The translations under genes and the position numbers were made by a program. The notes under the pieces were generated by a model. It searched no databases and had not been told where the DNA came from. It worked only from the letters and a program-made list of their open reading frames with translations. Below, piece after piece: positions 60,301-64,000 of a stretch of DNA of 64,000 nucleotides. The stretch is from Eimeria necatrix. Its lineage: Eukaryota > Apicomplexa > Conoidasida > Eucoccidiorida > Eimeriidae. The stretch is from the NCBI RefSeq assembly GCF_000499385.1, contig NW_013651677.1, positions 31,001 to 95,000 on the forward strand, given 5' to 3'. Positions within the stretch are counted from its first letter, which is position 1. Each line of letters opens with the position of its first letter.

Positions 60301-61462
60301 AGGAGCTGCTGCAGCTCTGCCCACAAAAGCCAACCAGCAGAGCTCACAGAGGCGGCTGGGCCATTTCCTAGCTGCTGCTGCTCCTGCAGTGGGGCTGCAG
60401 AGGGGCCTGTTGATGGCTCTTTGCCGCTCCGTGGCAGAGCCTCTGGCGGTGTTGCTGCTGCTGCTGCTGATGCTGCTGCTGCTGCATATGCTGCACGAGG
60501 CGCAGGAGGGGCTCCTGTCCCCGCGGCGGCGGGTTCCGGTTGCCCAATCCAGCTCGATCTTCCAGATTCCACTGCTGCAGCAGCAGCTGCTACTGCTGCT
60601 GCACGTGCTGCAGCAGCAGCAGCAGCAGGACACTGGGCGCAGAGCGGGTTTCTTTCACCGACAGGCTGAGCAAACCAATGCTTGCTGGCCTGCTGCACTA
60701 GAGGAAGGCTCTGCAGCAAAAAATGATTCCTCTGCAGCACTGCTTTGGAAATGAGTCTTAGCTGTTCTGCGCTGCCTGGAGGCTCTGCGGTCACAAAAAC
60801 CCTGGGGGCCCCCTTTTGGTGGTTTCCTGGGGTCCCCTGGAGGGGCCCTTGAGGCACTGTTGTGGCCAGGAGGCCCTGTCTTCGAAGCTCTTCCAGCCAG
60901 CCTCCTGCTGCTTGGCAGTTTGCTGCTGCGCTGCACTGGCCAGTAGGGTATCCAACAGAAGCAGCAGCAGCAGCAGCAGCGGGGAGCTGCAGCAGCAAGT
61001 CGGGACAGTCCGTCAGCCGCTGCAGCAGCGGACAGCAGACCACCAGGCTGCCGCGGGGCCCCGGAGCTCCTGCGCCGAACCGAAAGCAGCGGAATGGCGG
61101 CAGCAATTCCTCGTCTCCAGCCAGCAATAAGGCTGCTGCACCTTCTGCTGCTGCTGCTGCTGCTGCTGCAGTTGAAGCTTCTGCTGCCGCCGGAGCTGCT
61201 TCTTCCTTTCCTTGTTTATCTAAATGGGAACCAGAGGATGTCTTTGCGTTTTGTGGGTTCTCAGAGGGGTTCCAAATGGGGATTTGAGAATGGTCCTCAG
61301 GGGGCCCCCCAGAAGGGTCCCAAGGGGGGCCCCCAGAGGGGCCCCCGCAAGGATTTTCGCCTTGGCTAGCTGCTTGCAGCTCCATAAGGGTGACGCGGGG
61401 TGGGTGCTGCGGGCAAAGCAGCAAGAAGTAGCCTTGCTCGTTGCTGCTGCTGCTGTTGTCTC

Positions 61463-61503
<41 letters not shown>

Positions 61504-62611
61504 TGGGGGCCGTCCGTCTCCTGCGTCTCAGCGGCACTAGCAGCAGCAGCGGCAGGTACAGCAGCAGCAGCAGCAACAAGAAGATGCACTCTGCCTACTA
61601 GAGCCCTGAAGGGAAACTCCAGCATCACAGCGAAGTGCTTTGCTGCCCATGCAATGCGCAGCTGCTGTTCTTCTCCCAGCCGCCACTCAAGCAAAGCATG
61701 TGCTGCGCTCGCTCCAGTCGCTGCTGCTGCTGCTGCTGTTGTTGCTGTTGCTGCTGTTGTTGCTGTTGCTGCTGTTGCTGCTTCTGCTGCTGTCGCTGCT
61801 TCTGCTGCAGCAGCTGCTGCCTCGAAAGCCACTGACCCGCAGCTGCTGCAGCGCCTCCAGGCATATCCTGCAGTGAGGGGGCCCCCCTCCATCAGCAGCA
61901 GGGGCCCCCTCCTAAGAAAGGCGCTGGCTGTCTGCACAGTGCAGGGGAGGCCCCCAAACACGGGGGGCCCCCCCCCAAGTGCTGCTTGAGTTGATTTTAT
62001 GTCTTTATACCATACAATGCCACTACCACTGTGGAGCTGTGAGCAAGCCTTTATGCCCTTGAGGGGGCCCCCTAAGGGGCCCCCCAAAGAGGTTCCCAAG
62101 GGGCCCCCCAATGCACCCTTCACAGGGGCCTCCAAGCGGGCCTTCAAGGGGGCCCCCAAGGGAGCCCCCGAGGCTCCCCCCAAGGAGGCCCCCAAGGCAG
62201 CTTTCAAGGGGGCCTCCACGGGGGCCCCCAAGGGAGGCTTCAAGGGGGCCCCCAAGGGAACCCCCGAAGGGGCCCCAGCAAGCCCCTCTGGCAGCAGCCC
62301 CGGGGGGGCCCCCGCCAAATGGGGCCGGCGGGGTGACCCCGAGTTAAGCCATAAAGTGCGTATGGGGCCAAAGCGGGAGAAGAAGGCCCTGAGCTCTGCA
62401 GCGGCTGCTGCAGTGTGCAGGCAGCTTACCAGTAGTGGGGGGGGCAAGTAGCAGCAGCAGCACCTGCTGCTGCTGCTGCTGATGCTGCTGCACCTTCTGC
62501 TGCTGCCGAAGCAGCAAGTCGAGGCCCCCAGACACCCCGATGACGCCCCCTCTTCATTTTTCCACAGCGCAGGCAAGGGAGGGGTTGAAGCAGGGGGAGA
62601 GAGGAAGTCCA

Positions 62612-62642
<31 letters not shown>

Positions 62643-62911
62643 GGCAGTTGATTCAACTGCTTCGAAAGCTGATACGGCTGCTGTTGTTGCTGCTGCTGCT
62701 GCTGCAGTTGTGCTTGCTGTATACGTCTTCGTACCCGCTGCTGCTGCAGCTGAATTTGTCGTTACTCTAGTTGTCTCTATCTCGACATCTGCAGCAGCAG
62801 CAGCAGCAACAGCTGCTGCAGCTGAGTCACTACTAATGAAGGGGACTCCTCCGTCTTCCATTTTGGGTGAATTTATCAGGGCAGGGTCTGTTCCATGATG
62901 CAGAGCGTCTA

Positions 62912-62962
<51 letters not shown>

Positions 62963-63435
62963 CATTTTCTTGTCGCTGATCCTCCCGCTCCTGTTCTTTC
63001 TGTTCTTGCTGCTGCATCTCTCTGGTTTGCTGCTCCCGCTGCAGCTGCTCTCGTAGCTGTTGCAGTTGTTGCTGTTGCAGCTGTGGCCGTTGCGGCTGCA
63101 GCCGTTGCGACTGTCGCCTTCCCCGCTGCAGCAGCAGCAGCTGCTGCTGCTGCTCCCGCTCGGCAATTTGGGATGAGCTGCTGCAGCTGCTGCAGCACTG
63201 TGCAAGAAGCAGCAGCGGGGGGCCCTCCTGGACAGAGGCCCCTGGGGGCCCCACAGCAGCGACGGGGGGCCCCTTGGCTCCCTGCAGCCCTGGCTGCTGC
63301 AAGGGGGCCCCCCTGGGCAAGAGCCCTGGGGCTGCAGCAGCAGAAGAAGAGCTGTAAGGCGATCTGGGGGCCCCCAGAGAAGCCCAGAGCAGCAGGGGGC
63401 CCCCTGATTGGAAAGGCAGCAGCTTAGGGGGCCTC
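48010..63435 (-). CDS. Cellular RNA-dependent RNA polymerase (QDE-1/RDR family)
   Basis: The active site is SGGDLDGDKYW, with the DLDGD codons at 55135-55121. Exons in phase: 57921-57710, 57121-57025, 56817-56624, 56396-55977, 55654-55458, 55169-53929, 53678-53387, 53275-52498, 52050-51508, 51233-50699, 50234-50055, 49770-49313 and 48783-48010. Upstream pieces are about 63430-59914, 59789-59552, 58968-58818 and one near 58.3-58.5 kb; their joints are not all resolved and no start ATG was found. Family blocks in order: split RRM, HFAVMLEFPFRALV, LQLTPLRVVCLG, LQFAVLGFSMNQLRKGSYW, SAVQMRLGGLKGM, REPFLRSVLQA, KGAYLFGVADPTQTLLY, AIVKSPCMHPGDIQL, GIIAKSHLRF, AAAVDAPKTGK, and a closing HFFSFAWMLYPNELKDIKAL. 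Such enzymes make double-stranded RNA that feeds RNA silencing; Toxoplasma encodes one too. The last intron has a GC donor. Confidence 0.92.
49141..49290. repeat. TAGC and TATC tetranucleotide tracts in the last RdRP intron
   Basis: Blocks of gctagccagctagc and a run of ctatctatctat lie in the intron between exons 49770-49313 and 48783-48010. Confidence 0.88.
50425..50650. repeat. TAGC-type tract in an RdRP intron
   Basis: Irregular agctagctag units fill most of the intron between exons 51233-50699 and 50234-50055, next to the donor side. Confidence 0.88.
55676..55800. repeat. GCATGC-rich array in an RdRP intron
   Basis: About eight copies of cgcatgca-like octamers occur, several with the self-complementary core TGCATGCA. 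They begin some 20 bases above the acceptor of exon 55654-55458. The core matches a known apicomplexan promoter motif bound by ApiAP2 factors, but here it sits in an intron. Confidence 0.85.
55933..55972 (+). repeat. Short telomere-like remnant at an RdRP donor
   Basis: Three degenerate TTTAGGG-type units on the plus strand sit directly beyond the GTAACG donor of exon 56396-55977. Confidence 0.7.
58561..58600 (-). repeat. Telomere-like array, CCCTAAA on plus strand
   Basis: About four units lie in the RdRP intron that also holds the oppositely oriented array at 58758-58810. Confidence 0.85.
58758..58810 (+). repeat. Telomere-like array, TTTAGGG on plus strand
   Basis: Seven units end eight bases from the GTCGCC donor of RdRP exon 58968-58818. 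Together with the array at 58561-58600 they form an inward-facing pair about 160 bases apart. Confidence 0.88.
62050..62345 (-). repeat. GGGGCCC-rich repeat coding Gly-Ala-Pro-Leu units in RdRP
   Basis: On the minus strand about twenty degenerate units of 12-15 bases encode GAPLKAPLGAPVEAPLKA-type text. The block lies between the two halves of an RRM-like domain in the N-terminal exon of the RdRP. Confidence 0.8.
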
Positions 63436-64000
63436 TAGAGGCTCAAATGGCACTTTTTGTCTCGGGGTAATCCCAGAAATAAACTCATTTCAAGGAGAAG
63501 GTCCACTGCCGACGCGCGCCTCGGGGGGCGAGTCAAATTGGGAGACGGCCCACGAACTTTGTTTATTTATTTTCTTTTTTACTTCTTATTTTCTTTTTTT
63601 CTTTTATTAATTTGAATTATTTCAATCAAAACGGGACCCCAAACTAACAGCCACACCCCGAGACGCTCAGCGACCGCCGCAGCAGCAAGAGCGAAGACAC
63701 GCTGGACCCAGGGGGCCCCTGGGGGCCCCGGGGCCCCCAGGGGCCCCCAAGGGGCCCCTGAGGGGCCCCTAGAGGCCCTCTGGGGCCCGTCTTTGCTGCT
63801 CTTCAGAGGCTCTTTAGGGCCCCAAATTGATTTTACTGCGACTTGATAGTGAGTTATATTGTTTAGCGTTTGTTTGGGCATTTTTGTTTGGCTTTTGTTT
63901 GCCTAAAGGAGAGTGCGAATAAGGAGTGATTACTGTGGCTCGTGTATCCCATTGAGATCTACACTCGGGGTAATTGAAATATTTCGCGTTTTTAATTTAA
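63436..64000. other. Probable 5' flank of the RdRP gene
   Basis: A stop codon at about 63436 closes the first recognised RdRP exon upstream. Beyond it lie an AT-rich segment (63555-63640), a GGGGCCC-rich block (63710-63790) and further AT-rich sequence. A start exon or promoter may be here or beyond the window; neither could be shown. Confidence 0.4.

Noticed and set aside
48010..63435. Viral RNA polymerase or integrated virus
   Set aside because: The DLDGD motif and flanking blocks are of the cellular QDE-1/RDR family, and the gene has many introns.
63579..63881. Minus-strand ORF of 100 codons as first RdRP exon
   Set aside because: Composition follows a GGGGCCC block and an AT-rich tail, and no donor joins it in phase to the exon starting near 63430.

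Overview
This 64 kb window is nuclear DNA of a coccidian apicomplexan, most likely an Eimeria species. Three signs point there: (1) CAG/CTG triplet tracts everywhere, translated as runs of Gln, Ala or Ser inside otherwise conserved proteins; (2) many arrays of the apicomplexan/plant-type telomere unit TTTAGGG/CCCTAAA placed far from any chromosome end; (3) gene content such as MORN1 and a RAP-domain protein. Genes are intron-rich, and most coding sequence was recovered by joining short ORFs whose splice phases match. The species cannot be fixed from this sequence alone.

Layout. 1-4616 (minus): PIP-box/BRCT-like protein, cut off by the window edge. 4617-9859: repeat-poor, no gene I can defend. 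9860-10954 (minus): MORN1, intronless. 10955-14526: no supported gene. 14527-23624 (minus): RecQ-family DNA helicase in 11 phase-consistent exons, with a telomere-like array in the intron that splits its DEAH box. 24299-31491 (plus): FANCJ/BRIP1-like iron-sulfur DNA helicase, head-to-head with RecQ. 32159-35287 (minus): Cdc73/parafibromin of the Paf1 complex, with a decaying tandem duplication of an exon end. 36470-37354 (minus): CIA2, an iron-sulfur targeting factor. 37564-38511 (minus): TRAPPC6/Trs33. 39847-46665 or beyond (minus): RAP-domain protein of at least 16 small exons whose introns hold many telomere-like arrays. 48010-about 63435 (minus): a large cellular RNA-dependent RNA polymerase with the DLDGD active-site motif.

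How the genes relate. Three loci concern DNA maintenance (PIP/BRCT protein, RecQ helicase, FANCJ-like helicase). CIA2 belongs to the machinery that loads iron-sulfur clusters into FANCJ-type helicases. Cdc73 acts in transcription elongation, RdRP in RNA silencing, the RAP protein probably in organellar RNA metabolism, TRAPPC6 in vesicle tethering and MORN1 in daughter-cell budding. Only the FANCJ-like gene is on the plus strand.

Most unusual features: telomere-like arrays inside introns, some flush with splice sites; a dispersed near-palindrome (core GTGTACGTACAC) found nine times between 26.8 and 57.5 kb; CTG tracts ending in CAG that serve as 3' splice sites; and a tandemly duplicated exon end in Cdc73. 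Exon boundaries are read by eye from splice consensus, phase and family conservation. Unresolved joints are stated in each entry.
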